DNA of 64,000 nt, from contig NMRA01000018.1 in NCBI GenBank assembly GCA_002633005.1, positions 1,156,554 through 1,220,553 on the forward strand. Reading direction: 5' to 3'. Positions within the stretch are counted from its first letter, which is position 1. Each line of letters begins with the position of its first letter. Below are positions 23,401 through 34,332 of this stretch, in pieces. Made by a program: the position numbers and the translations under genes. The notes beneath the pieces were generated by a model. The model was not told where the DNA came from. It saw nothing but the letters and a program-made list of their open reading frames with translations, and searched no databases. Source of the DNA: Phoronis australis (Eukaryota; Phoronida; Phoronidae).

Positions 23401-26400
23401 AGTCTAGTGCGGACCCAATAGGTTGTTTTCCTATCGCTGCCCACGCCATCAGTAACACCGATGAAGCTGTTGTGAACAGATCAAGCTCTTCCACCAATGG
23501 ACGCGAGAGCATAGCGTCTTTACTACCAAGCCAATCTACTATTGCTGAGTCGGTAAAAAAATCTCGCAACACAAATGGCAACATCCTTCAAACACAAAGC
23601 AATGTTTTATCACAGATGCCCTGTACGTTGTCAGGTTCGATTCTAACGAACTCCTTTTCTCCTGTAGCCAACTGGACCAAAGAAGTGAAAGTCTGTGATG
23701 ATACTTTCCCTGATGAAGAACGCTCTATTCTGTCTAAGGAAATTTTGCCAAGTGATTGTGGCGGAGGAGACGTTTTCATTTATGAGTCGCCAGTGTGTAA
23801 AGATATAAACAGTAAAAAGGCCAGTTCTGGGGATGTATCCAGTGGCCCAGAAAAGTATTGCTCCGGAGCTGCAACCGACAGCCCTGTGAATCCGGAGAAC
23901 ATAAATTCCGGATTATCACTTGAACAACATCACAACTTAAACGCTTCTCGTTCAAGTGGTTCCTTTTCTGAGAAAGACGAACATTGTGCAGTTGCGTTAG
24001 GTACTCAAAAGAACAGTGAAAGTACAAGTAGCTGTGGTGTTCGTATGTTCCAGAAGGGAATCGATTCTGGTGTATCCGCAGTTAACCAGGATAACAGTGT
24101 TGAGATAAATCCCTGGGATTCTGGCGTATCTCGGAGTGAAAGTAGTACGCTCGCTTCTTGTGAAAATTCTGCTTCCGAAAAAGACCAATGCAGTTGTTCT
24201 GCACGTGGTGTACCTGAAGGCCCAGGAGATAGCCCTGGGCATGCAAAGAGTCTCAAAGAAAGTGTGTGCGAATACTCTCAATGTCTCCACAGTTGCTATA
24301 ATCCTTCTTGCTTTGACATACCTTCTGCTGCATGCCTTATGGAAGGTGTAGATGGCCAGGATACAAGTCCTGAAAAAGCGCCAGGTAGTCACGGGGACAA
24401 TAGGAAGAGCACTGTTAGGAATAACGGTGTTACTCGAGAAAATGGTAACGAAAAATCGTTCAGAGCTAATCCCTGTTGCAAATGTCACGGTGTCGCACAT
24501 GGCCAACCTCTAGATAATAATAAAAACACACGGAAGTGTGAAAGCCACTGGTCTGACCCGAATTCCGTCGAAGCATCCTGCAATTTATCTGATAGAATCC
24601 TTGGAAGTTTAAAAAACCAGCAGATCATTGGAGGAAAGAAGGGATTAAATTGCGGCGAGCGTACAACTTCTCAAAACAAAGAAAAATATGGCGATAATCA
24701 GGCTTGTCAAGGAAGAAACAGAAATAGTTGTCGTGACTGGACAGATCGTAATGATGAGGTCATTTCTCGTAAGATCGGCCGTACCATGAATGAAATTCAA
24801 GAAGGTCAAAATGACTACAGAACTCACGAAAATGTTGGTCGCACACGTGTAGACTACAGCGATGTTATTTCCGGGTGTTCGATGGAACGTGATTGTTCCA
24901 GTCTCGTTGAAAAAACCGGCGAGAGTTTTTTTGTTGAGGTTATCAATATTCCCCAGTCGTGTACTAAGCCGAGTATCGTAGATTTTTTCGCCGACATCTG
25001 TGTGTTGCCAGGAGATATTACCTTATGTCTTGACCCCGACGCAATGCAACGAATGTCGGCATATGTAAAGTTTTCAAACAAGAATGACATGGAAAAAGCA
25101 ATAAGTTTCTCTGGGAACTCAATTACGTCGTGTGCTGTAACTGTTCGTGAAGTTGAGATGGCATTTGTGCGTGAACACTCTGGTTGCGTGTCTGAGTGTC
25201 GAACCAGAAAAGATGAGAAGCAGTCGTGCTCCGAGAACGTCGACAATAAATCGAACTCGACTCGTCAGAAGCCGACATTTGAGCAGAGTAGTGGCGATGT
25301 CGAAACAAGACCCGTTCCTGAGAATGGGGACATTCGCATAGTTCAACTAGCTAATGAAGTCGAGGATGACAACATGAAGCTGGTTAGGAAAAGCCATGCA
25401 ACATACAATGCGACTGATTCGCATATCGACAATGCCATTCGCCCGTCTAGGGCGAAGATACGAACAGTTAGTCCATCAACAAAGAAACCGGACAAAAGCT
25501 TTTGTGTTGAGATTACGAATATTCCACAGCCTTGCACCAAGCTTAGTATCATGAATTTCTTTACAGGCATATGTGTGGTGCCAGGAGCAATTACTTTATG
25601 TTTTGACTCAGACTCTGGGCAACAAGTATCTGCCTTCGTGGAATTTTTTAACAAAACAGATATGAGAAAGGCGCTACATTATTCGGGCAAGACTATCGCC
25701 TCGCGTGTTGTATCTGTGCATGAAGTGGACAAAGTTTCTATGCTGAAACAGTTAACTCACGTGCCTGTTTGTCGAACTGATGAAAGGGAGCGGACACAAA
25801 GTGGGCCTTTAGAAGAGGAATGTAGTTCGGCATTGTTCCCTGAAAAATGTAAAGCGGATGTTGATTACCATGATGTCCAAAAATGTTCTACAAGAACGAG
25901 TAAAGATGTTCGCTTACTGGAAGTGGCACGTGAAGTTAAGTATGGCGGCAATGATTCAATGGATTTACCGCTTATTGACATTGCGGTTAATACCCCGGTA
26001 GAAAGTTCGTCGGGAATAGGAAATTCAGTGATGTCTGAGCCCGAAAAATTGGCCCGCTTTCAGAGTACATCTGAAGACAAAGACGTGCGTGTAATTACGC
26101 TTAAGTCTGATTCCTATTCCACTATACCATCGGCTGGAGAATGCAGCCACTCCCCACCAACTCCAGCCACTGGCGAAGCATCTGTCAAGCGAGACAGTAA
26201 AGTAACGGGTGATAAACGCAGTTCTGCGTTTTTTCAAAATCGGAAGCGTAGACCAGACGATTGTTGTGAAATGTCACCTACTATTCCGTCGGACAATTCC
26301 TCGCCAAAGGCGCCACTTGTGTGCATGTCGAACAACCACGTAAACTTACTTTTGGCGCCAACAACTGAGGACAGATGTTTTCGATTAACCGGGGTTCCTC

Positions 26401-29006
26401 CTGCTTTAACTCGTAAAGACCTCAAACGTATGTTGGAAAACGTAGTGGAGCCCGATAGAATCCAGCTGTTTAACCACGATCCTCACAACTACCCTGGTGG
26501 CGTTGGTTATTTGTGTCTAAAGGACCAGAGATCATGCATCTCACTACTTAAATCAAATCGCGTGCGTTTTGGTTCTCTAACGAAATGTACCAACAGAGAA
26601 TTTTCCCATGCTAAAGATCCTATGTATGTCAAATCTGCCAGGGAGAATCAAGAGCGAGGTTGCGTCACGTGGGTTTCCTTGAGTAATTTGCCACCATCCA
26701 TAACTTCAGCTGGCGTGCTTACTCTGTTCAAAGATTACAGTCCCGTTGTGTCGTCGTTGTATCTAGATTGTGTGAATGGGGATCCAAGGAATGGAAAAAG
26801 TGGCAATGCATTTCTGAAGTTAGGGAAAGAATGCGACGTTTTGCACGCTGTCAATTTCAGTAAAAAGTTTTCAATTTGCGGTTTTACCGTCAAGGTGAAG
26901 CGTGTTTCTCCAACGGAGGTTTTTCAGCAACTGTATTCCAGAGCATGCGGCCTACGAACCACTCCCTATTCAGCAAAAGAACGGGCAATTTTGGGAAGAG
27001 AGACATTCTGCGTCTCCCTTAAAGCTCGCACCCAGAGCCTTACAGAGCGTGATGCATTAGAATTACTCAACGGACTAACGATAGCTAAGGACGGTGTACA
27101 CGTTTTGCGTAGAACAGATGGTCTACTGACAGGTGACTGTTTTGTGGAGCTAGTTTACCAAAGTCAACTTCGTTGGGCTGTTTTGCGTTCTTTGCTTAAC
27201 ACACGAATTGGGCATGTTTCTGTAAAGCGTATGACCAGAGCAGAATTTCTCAGGCGTCTGGGCGTGTCTTGTCTGAGGCATGATTGGGGTTTCCATTATT
27301 CTCGTCCCACAAAGTTCAATACGCTGGATTCTATTAAGGAAGAAGGCAGTGGGTGTAAGATCAACGCTCTCAGCCTAACTGCTTCCGAAAATGATACTAC
27401 TCGAGAACGCACACTTCCATGTGAAAAATCACCGGTTAAAAAATGTGACGTAGAATTGAACTTGCGTGGTCGAATAGAGGGCATCCCAACACGTCTTGAC
27501 CTGCGTTCTGGAAGCATAGTCCCATCTTCTGCTGTTGATTCTAATTCATTACCGTTATCGAAAACGCCTTCAAAGAAACGTAAGTCGGTTTCTGAAAGCA
27601 AACTCACAAGTTCTGTAGTCGAGTCGGATTCAGTACCTTTATCGACTACTCCTGCAAAGAAACACAAGTTATGCGATGAAGTTCGTGATGGTACTGTTTA
27701 CGTACGAAATCACATGACAACTTCAAACCAGTCTCCCAACTGCGTCATGCAAAGGTCCGTCTTGTCCAATGAGATGGGACGTGGCCACAAGCGAAACGAA
27801 CAAGACAGAGAAGCTAGTGACACTAAATACATCTCATCGTCCGTTAACGTGAACAGCGTTTCAACCGTAGGTGACATCACAAGTAGCAGCGAAAAAAGGG
27901 CGGCTGTGAAAAAGGCACGTGTGACACTTAAAACTAAGGGAAACTTTGGAGTTTCTAAGCGAAACCAGGTATTGTGCAACAACGCCAGTGCAGAAAAGGG
28001 ATCCCTGAACGAGAATAAAGAGCGGAAACTAGTTGTGCGTAGTGAGACCTTAAATTTGCGGGCTGCGGGTCCTTTTTACATCGAATTGTGGGATTTGCTT
28101 CCCAGTGTTACGCGTGAGAATATAGCCCATGCGCTGTCACAGTTTGGTGTTACCTCCATTTCAAACAGTGACGTCATAATCGAGCACATACACGGAAATA
28201 ACCTTAATGGTTGTACTGGAAAAGGACTTCTGCGATTGCGTGATCGCCAGCAATTTCGAAACTGTGAGAATTGTTTGAAAAAGCTTAAGATAGCGTTTAG
28301 TAGCATTGAAACCGAAGCCGCCGAAAGAATTATTGCAACTAGTTCCACGCGAAATCTGAGTCTTGGTCCTCACCAAAACGCAGTCGGCGCTTACTTCCGG
28401 TGTTCCACCGTTATCTGTGTGGAATTGAAATTTTACCGTCCACCTATCGGCGAGACGTCCATTCGGTCGTTTTTAAAGGGGTATCACGTTGCAGACGACA
28501 TGGTTCATATTCAGTTAAATTCTAGTGGATACGCAAGTGAATGTTTCATCGAATTCACTGACCATCAGAAGGCGATTTATTTTCGCCGCTGGGCCTTGCA
28601 TGCACCAATCGCCGTGCTCATGCGGAATAACATATCTTCAGTTAACTTTGTGGGTAGTGAAGAAATGTTGTTCAGAATGGGTTTGCTGTTGTACACTCCA
28701 CTTTTGAAGCAGTGTGCGTCCATGGAAAAGACTTTGAGAACATATCTTGATGCTAAATGTTTAGTTCACGTTTCAAATGTCTCTAATAAGTTGACGTGTA
28801 ACCAGGTGAAAGACCTGGTGTCGCCTTTCATTCCCATTAATGAACTTTTCCGTCTGAGAACAAGTAGTATGAATTCCAATGAGGCCGTGATGGCTTTTGC
28901 CGCTCCTGGTTTGGCGAGACAAGCGATATGTAAGCTGGAGTCCAATGCAGTGTATGGACGAAAGTTGAAGTGCTCGTTCCTTGACAAATTAGACAAGTGG
29001 TATTGA
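20463..29006 (+). CDS. Giant RBM12/RBM12B-like multi-RRM RNA-binding protein
   Basis: The 2847-residue uninterrupted frame opens with a non-canonical RRM (V-I-R-L-Q-Y-L-P, F-F-H-G-L-S-I-P, G-G-K-N-D-E-A-F-I-V-F) that closely follows the N-terminus of vertebrate RBM12/RBM12B, proteins of roughly 900-1000 residues. Residues about 90-830 and 860-1480 are Ser/Asn/Asp-rich and look disordered, with a poly-Ser run near 215. Further RRM-like units lie near 1487-1565, 1679-1757, 1970-2050, 2067-2155, 2181-2265, 2536-2625, 2650-2735 and 2766-2845, with a partial one near 833-860. Basic clusters (P-S-K-K-R-K near 2370, N-R-K-R-R near 1925) could be nuclear localisation signals. The likely role is nuclear RNA binding. 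The start is fixed by an in-frame upstream stop. The family assignment is firm, but orthology to one specific paralogue is not. Confidence 0.92.
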   Translation: MTDVIRLQYLPRSASAVDVRQFFHGLSIPERGVRIIGGKNDEAFIVFSTIADAANAVSLNGKSLKGGKVTLLPSSRAEMKEHIESFVLQKISKLSTSKPKVMRKLETLGFDTGSMKNGVSRTVTRTVASCYSLNRDTRNYVKHNTCTSSDALAKYPRNSQENSKLQVIDKNRHKGQDKTIVSAHKGDSCNTTSMYVGRPDAFESEIALPKNTSKLSSSSSSSLADSARPKTSSFTVRAPNLVKRGTQSSVPNVLLSPDSKSKDLLNSDVNCSRTENKRCGLSSLDRKRDLQGMQQAMVSTKLDTTQTLVPTDKSSHSHNGELEDRQITPRQSGVNEVNQKNTLNSASNHHVSRNGTCGNTSSHRYDDLSQFRAIISEQQNASHSDANTATIITQASEKDASWMKNLASVVARATTTLKTKFRKNKGIGNCSEKEQSNISTRCQNSSVNNVNLDNSNSSVSDSPDMSGMNSLSIVDNQDVSSNRTSLNKAADRVCSTLDRSDTYDRSYVDSPSALSKKHSQKEFDRADNNKSSQVIENESSKSCGEERSFEVNDPDINCNDTDVHVGDCLNNCLSASHKSAVFGNQSCEEVASEREQARACLVSSDSVTCLNANVGPHDCHQLPAVKGKCIEEDVGLPSLSETVEASAPSPSVPQEITNSCSEVETLPSVVGNPIVTKTEFLNNSAGETSDAKDSTTCCLDDLNDSDDSCEWLSDGVGEFTLDEDYGGENNEHTRDFDIFHSIGNCDKVGEQVELPASVAEFIEKYPRLVTIKLLRCSIPDSDLTGVGIQICCRPETACISDAYWCLGHAECNEEQVHFVKHLVDTEAGRFGNGKLDIHLCSFPKSASDVEVRSLFTGIDIQPCPFAHEINRGTESKSYELVNSSQYREMTIGTARDVNKMLTSDTLNNVLEIKQLQDDAQYVATEGDIRRVFINSVENEVTSKDNQSDIRIVQLANKEVMAQGCSDKDNNSNCVKIDTLESSADPIGCFPIAAHAISNTDEAVVNRSSSSTNGRESIASLLPSQSTIAESVKKSRNTNGNILQTQSNVLSQMPCTLSGSILTNSFSPVANWTKEVKVCDDTFPDEERSILSKEILPSDCGGGDVFIYESPVCKDINSKKASSGDVSSGPEKYCSGAATDSPVNPENINSGLSLEQHHNLNASRSSGSFSEKDEHCAVALGTQKNSESTSSCGVRMFQKGIDSGVSAVNQDNSVEINPWDSGVSRSESSTLASCENSASEKDQCSCSARGVPEGPGDSPGHAKSLKESVCEYSQCLHSCYNPSCFDIPSAACLMEGVDGQDTSPEKAPGSHGDNRKSTVRNNGVTRENGNEKSFRANPCCKCHGVAHGQPLDNNKNTRKCESHWSDPNSVEASCNLSDRILGSLKNQQIIGGKKGLNCGERTTSQNKEKYGDNQACQGRNRNSCRDWTDRNDEVISRKIGRTMNEIQEGQNDYRTHENVGRTRVDYSDVISGCSMERDCSSLVEKTGESFFVEVINIPQSCTKPSIVDFFADICVLPGDITLCLDPDAMQRMSAYVKFSNKNDMEKAISFSGNSITSCAVTVREVEMAFVREHSGCVSECRTRKDEKQSCSENVDNKSNSTRQKPTFEQSSGDVETRPVPENGDIRIVQLANEVEDDNMKLVRKSHATYNATDSHIDNAIRPSRAKIRTVSPSTKKPDKSFCVEITNIPQPCTKLSIMNFFTGICVVPGAITLCFDSDSGQQVSAFVEFFNKTDMRKALHYSGKTIASRVVSVHEVDKVSMLKQLTHVPVCRTDERERTQSGPLEEECSSALFPEKCKADVDYHDVQKCSTRTSKDVRLLEVAREVKYGGNDSMDLPLIDIAVNTPVESSSGIGNSVMSEPEKLARFQSTSEDKDVRVITLKSDSYSTIPSAGECSHSPPTPATGEASVKRDSKVTGDKRSSAFFQNRKRRPDDCCEMSPTIPSDNSSPKAPLVCMSNNHVNLLLAPTTEDRCFRLTGVPPALTRKDLKRMLENVVEPDRIQLFNHDPHNYPGGVGYLCLKDQRSCISLLKSNRVRFGSLTKCTNREFSHAKDPMYVKSARENQERGCVTWVSLSNLPPSITSAGVLTLFKDYSPVVSSLYLDCVNGDPRNGKSGNAFLKLGKECDVLHAVNFSKKFSICGFTVKVKRVSPTEVFQQLYSRACGLRTTPYSAKERAILGRETFCVSLKARTQSLTERDALELLNGLTIAKDGVHVLRRTDGLLTGDCFVELVYQSQLRWAVLRSLLNTRIGHVSVKRMTRAEFLRRLGVSCLRHDWGFHYSRPTKFNTLDSIKEEGSGCKINALSLTASENDTTRERTLPCEKSPVKKCDVELNLRGRIEGIPTRLDLRSGSIVPSSAVDSNSLPLSKTPSKKRKSVSESKLTSSVVESDSVPLSTTPAKKHKLCDEVRDGTVYVRNHMTTSNQSPNCVMQRSVLSNEMGRGHKRNEQDREASDTKYISSSVNVNSVSTVGDITSSSEKRAAVKKARVTLKTKGNFGVSKRNQVLCNNASAEKGSLNENKERKLVVRSETLNLRAAGPFYIELWDLLPSVTRENIAHALSQFGVTSISNSDVIIEHIHGNNLNGCTGKGLLRLRDRQQFRNCENCLKKLKIAFSSIETEAAERIIATSSTRNLSLGPHQNAVGAYFRCSTVICVELKFYRPPIGETSIRSFLKGYHVADDMVHIQLNSSGYASECFIEFTDHQKAIYFRRWALHAPIAVLMRNNISSVNFVGSEEMLFRMGLLLYTPLLKQCASMEKTLRTYLDAKCLVHVSNVSNKLTCNQVKDLVSPFIPINELFRLRTSSMNSNEAVMAFAAPGLARQAICKLESNAVYGRKLKCSFLDKLDKWY

Positions 29007-32000
29007 TTGTTTTCTGGGCTATTCGAACGGACGTATGCTGAAGGATTGGGTTGATACGTTTTGCCCGAGTAAAATGGGTACAGACTACTGTGAAGAGGGC
29101 GGTCGAGGGGACAGGCAACTATAGAATTGTTTGATGGATGTGAATTTTCCGTTTTTTTCTCTTATTCCCTCCGCGCATTTTTGTTATATTTCCCGCGGAA
29201 AAATCGGATTTGTCATAAAATTTCTGCAGTGAATTGGTTTCTAACCGCGGCGTTGCCGACAACTCGAAAAATGGAAACTGCTCTTTATGTTTTGGAGGAA
29301 CGAAAATCGCAATTGCCGGGGCACCTGGGATTGCATGGTTCATGAAATGGCGTCTGCATATGGTATTAATCACAGGCGCTCGAATTTCCCGATGACCCGT
29401 AACCATATAATTATTAGTATTGAGTGGCGTCATTTGCAATCGAGGAACGGATAAACCTAAGCGCCTGTGGTATTAATCGCCGTGACAAATAGTGCCTGCG
29501 ATTCTGTGACCAAAAACGCGTGGAGCTTGGAGTAGACAGAATATTTCGTGGAAAAGTGGATAAAAGAAACGGTCAATGTGTTCGCAAACAACAATTGGAA
29601 TCGTGGGATGTGAGTGATGTATGAAATTCTTTTGTTTGGTCCCACGTGCAAGCCCTTGCCGGGAGTTGCCAAGTTGGCTGCCTAGGCCCGAGTCCGCCGA
29701 TTTTCCATGTGCCGCCGAAACCGGATACAAAGTGCTATTTTCGTTACTGCAAATTGCAAATATGTTTTAAGTTGTCCTTGATGTATTCCAATTTATTTTG
29801 ATATTTTCATGTTTTATTTTTGTTAAAAAGTCTTATTTTGACCGACTCGAGTTTTGCAGTTCAAAAGAGAAGTGGTCACGTTGCAGGTTCTGAATGATCT
29901 GATTGGTTCAAGCCATTGTTTACAAATTCTGCTAGCCTATTTTGGGTGTCCTTGTAGTTATTTCTTATGTCACATAGTTTGTTCTACACCAGCGTGGCTT
30001 ATGAACAATTATCTCCTGTGAGTACTGTTATAAACTGAAAAGTTTGGCCAACTTAGGATTGTGATTGATGTGTTCTATAGTTTAAAGTATGTTGTTTTTG
30101 ACCTTCATTTTATCCAAGCTAATAGTTGGGGTATGAGCCAAAGGTTTTCGTCTCGACTTTTTCCATTGCGTTGGAATTAATTTTTGTTGGAATTAAATGT
30201 GTATGTATTTCAGGCTTTCCAGTTAATCTGGGTCGATCTTCAATTTTTTATAATTTTGTATACTAATTATAAGAACTTAAAATAATGAAAAGAATTTTCT
30301 AGGTTTCCTCGCAGCAAACCAAGAACAACCTTCTGTCATTCACACTGCAAATTTTACATCATTATGTTTATTATTTTAATTTTAAAGAAATATCTTTTGT
30401 TGCATCTAATTTCCTTCATTATTGTTGCTGAAATAGATGTCAGGTACTGCTTAAAATGAGTGCGTTTTGCCAACACGACACAGTTACTGGACATCTTGTG
30501 ATAATAATGTTTACTTTCGATATGTTGAGGTATGGTTTTATAGATTGCAATATGTTTTTGGGGCAGTTAAAAATTTCCTCTTTTTTGTCATGGGTCATTC
30601 CAAGCCCTGAATGTAAAGTAGTTTGCCACAGGACTTTTGATATTGTTGTAGCTTAAGTGACGCGTTCTAGCAAGTACCTGGTGCTATCAATGACTCACAG
30701 AGCGAGACTTTCTAGAGGCGTCTGTATTTGAACTAGCGACAAAGCTACGAATATTGCCGCTTGGGGGATAACGGTGTCGCCGCTGTCCCCTTCCCTCCGT
30801 CTCCAGGCTCCACAAGTGTCGCAGCAGCTATAAACACGCCTTCCGTCAAAAAAATTCGCCGCTTTAAGGATGCTTTTGCAGCTCCAAGATGGAACTGTGC
30901 TCCTACATGAACTAAGAATCTTGACAATTAGCACGTTTTAGAAATTATGGCAATCCAAAGTTTAATGTGGTTCGCATGAATCTCTCATTGCGTATGTACT
31001 GAACCGAGTGGCCTCGGGTGCTCGATGATTCGTTTTGCTCTTCTTCACTGAGGCGACACACGAAAGCGAATCTTTGCACTGATTACGTCACTGGTTACCA
31101 TGTGATTGAATGAGTAGGTCGATACATTTTGGAGAACTTAAAAGGTGTTAATTAGGGTGCTTGCGTGCTTGGCTCTGCTCGTATGTAACGAAATTATGAG
31201 TGTGATATTTTGTGTTTTAGTTTTTGTGACGCTCTTTTAAAGTAGCTATAAACTAGCGTTCTGTCCAAGAAATGGTAACTTTTGAGTTAGACCACTTATC
31301 ACTGGTCTCAGTTTGTTCCTTACGTAGATGAGAAGTGATTTTTGGGTTTGTAAAGAACTGATGGTTTGTGCTTGTGGTCGTTCTCGGCGCATGAAATGTC
31401 AAATCAATTCCTGGTTTCGATTAATAACGAACTGTCAGTTCTTTCGGAGAACAGAAATCATCTCTTGAAAACCATGGGGCAATTTTGAGACCAAGTCCAA
31501 TGTCGTATGGGTGTGTGATAAAGTATAGTAAAATGTCTGTGTTGGAAGGCAGTTTTATCGTGGCTTTATATCCAGATAGCCTAGTGCGAAGGTGTTTTCT
31601 TATTTCGTACGTGTTAATTAAGACCATGTGATAAAATATAATTTTTCAATCTTTGCCGTTGCTGCTGACTTGTGCAAATAATTCATCCATCAGGGCTGTG
31701 TCGCGTTTAGAGTGGAACGCGGAAGGGTATTCCTGTATCCAATGTCATTTCCTGGTTTTGTCACCTGTCTATCGTTCATGACACCCGAGAACGTTAAACT
31801 TTAACATTTACCAGTGAAGGTCGTAAGACCGCACTGATTTTTTTTACCCGAGATCGAACCTTTTTTGTCGTTTTCTATTGCACTGTTGTGGGAACATGAG
31901 GTAGGTGTCTCGTATTACATGCCCGAGTATATAACGGCTTTATCAAATGGATGACTGCCAAGTCATACACAATCCACAGCGGTGCAGACGATGGTACGGC

Positions 32001-34071
32001 ATTTCACTAAACCAGATAAAATGCACCAAGCTAGCAAGAAACGTTGAAATCGGAGGACAGAGATATCACAGCATTATACAAGACTGACTACTCGGGCATA
32101 TCTTACTTGGTTATACGGACCTCGGAAGAGCAAAGTTTCGTTGTATCCGCCTCGGCTATATTGCTCTCCGTCGGTCCATATGTAACCCAACATAGGCGTA
32201 GGAATTGAGAATTCACGCATGACAATCAACAGTTGTATTATAATTGATTATTCAAGTATATTCATTCCTTCGAACACATCTTGTCAGAGTACAAAAGTAG
32301 ACTTCAAATGATTTATAAAATTTTTTGTCAAGCCGGCGAGTCATAAATGCCTGAGGGTCAGAATATTACAGTAAAACTGGCAGAAGATGGATCAAACCGG
32401 ACATATGGGTTTTATATAACGGAATAAAATGAAATCCCAGTTACCAGAAGGGTGCAGGGCACACTGAGCTAGAATGGCCGCCGCTCACCATCGGCGGCAC
32501 TTAACATGAATTATGGTTATGTAAAACCTTATCGACAAATCTGTATTTTGCCGAATATATTTTTAGTAAATCTAGCAAAAAAGGAAGTATCAATAATATC
32601 AACATTTTTCTCAATTATCATTTTCTGTTCCTATTATGCAACATTACATTTTTCATGAAAATAAAAAAGTCTTATTTTTATAGCTAACCGTGCATAATAA
32701 TGGAATATAAGTTTCTAACAGTGTTTTGGAGAAAAGTGGATAGAACATATCTGAAAATTTCGTATGAATCGGAAAGGCCATTTCTGCGATCTGAAGTTAC
32801 GAAGATAGCCAAATTTGAACAATTGTCCTACATAACCTAAAACGAAAAACCCGACACATTACCATCTTATGTAGATTTACTGTTATATTGTCTTAAAAAC
32901 AGATTTCACTCGCTCCTAAAATTATAATTGCTTAATGCGATTCCTATAATGACAAAATTCACACATGGATAGTGTCCATCTGATTACACTAAATTTCTAA
33001 GGTTATAAAAAGCTAAGTAGGTGGGTTACATTAATTTCTCATTTATGGCACAATGTTGACAACCAAAACCCACCAAGGATGTACACAAACTCTTCAAATG
33101 CTCCAAAAAAAATACCACCAAGACTTTGTAGCTTGTGTAGCTTGGCAACAGAGTACATGTTACAAAAAATTGCTAGAGAAAATCAAGCTAAGAGTATAAA
33201 TACAAAAATGTCAATGGATAGTAAGGTAAAGTAGTAGTAGCAGCAACAATACAGCATCAGTGCTGTGCAATAGGAGCAGCAGTAGTTACAATAGAAGCAC
33301 GCCTAGCTAAGAATGACTGAGGAGGCCTCTACGAAGGTATGCCCATAATCATCAAAGTTATTACAATGAATTACATACCCAAAGCCACTGTAATTTAAAT
33401 AATGGTCCTGCTGTTAACCCCTCCTTGTATTGTGCAGGTTACATTTTAAAAGGTCAATGAATCCCAAAGTCAACTTTTGATTTGTGCCAGTTACTACTGT
33501 ACAGTGTGCCTTGTCCTGGTTTGTATTGGGATTAGAAACGAGACTTAAGAATAACTGACACTACATTATTACTTCAGACCACGCCCATTAGGTTGCCTAT
33601 CAAGACAGGTTAGTTTCAGCTGCCACAGAAGCATGGCCGACTCGGTGGATTTCCATGCGATTTAATGCAACCAAAGGATAAGAATGCATCGACATTTCTT
33701 TAGATTTAATTTTACAGCAAGTATGTCTGTGAAGAAAGTTAATGATTTAACACTAGAATATGGTTTACATGGGCTTTGAATGGCACCAACTAGTGGGGAT
33801 ACACCAGGAGAGCTTAATTCATGTTCAGTCAACTGTTAATCATAGATTTGTAGACTGTTCTCCCACTAATCGGGTGAACATGACCAAATTCCTTAAGAAC
33901 CCAATATAGAACTTTTCTCAGGAAGAGAACCCAACATGTACTTGGCCTTGGCTGTCAGTTTGCTAAAAACGTTCTTAACATGCATAGTTACACAAACATA
34001 TTAGTTTTGGCTTTTTGTCATTTTCTTAGTTTACATGTAATACATAAATCCGTGTTTGAATTAATGGAAGG
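29007..34071. other. Intergenic stretch
   Basis: 3' UTR of the RBM12-like gene, then AT-rich DNA. No exon with splice support was found. It contains the hairpin at 32109-32187 and a short GC hairpin near 32475-32500. Confidence 0.5.
32109..32187. repeat. Imperfect hairpin, ~25-bp arms
   Basis: GGTTATACGGACC...AGAGCAA (32109-32133) pairs with TTGCTCT...GGTCCATATGTAACC (32161-32187) across a 27-bp loop. It is non-coding and resembles a very short MITE. Confidence 0.7.
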
Positions 34072-34332
34072 TACAGCGTAAACCAAAAGTGTTCAGACAA
34101 AATGACCTGGAATTCCCTGGCAGAGTGAAAGCAGAATTTATGATCAGAGTAGTCTTCCCTCATAACCAAGAGTGAAAAGGAATTAATAAAAAGTTAGACA
34201 AGTGGCTAACTCACTCTGTAATTAGAATTTTGTCACCCTCTTGGTTATCACCAATAACATTTTTGTTAACAGAGTTAGCCATCATGATGGGGAAAATGGT
34301 ATTTTGTCTAATTACTTTTGCCTTGTACTGTA
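34072..34332. mobile_element. Tc1/mariner-type MITE, family E copy 1
   Basis: It starts TACAGCGTAAACCAAAAGTG and ends CTTTTGCCTTGTACTGTA, with inner CAGACAAAATG and TTTTGTCTAATTAC completing terminal inverted repeats of about 35 bp. The terminal TA fits the TA target of the Tc1/mariner superfamily. The interior is 200 bp and non-coding. Related copies lie in receptor introns at 45373-45643 and 57106-57380. Confidence 0.75.

Noticed and set aside
30960-31110. Possible C/D-box snoRNA (GATGAT and CTGA boxes about 25 nt apart)
   Set aside because: The boxes are too close, no terminal stem is visible, and no guide element can be defined.
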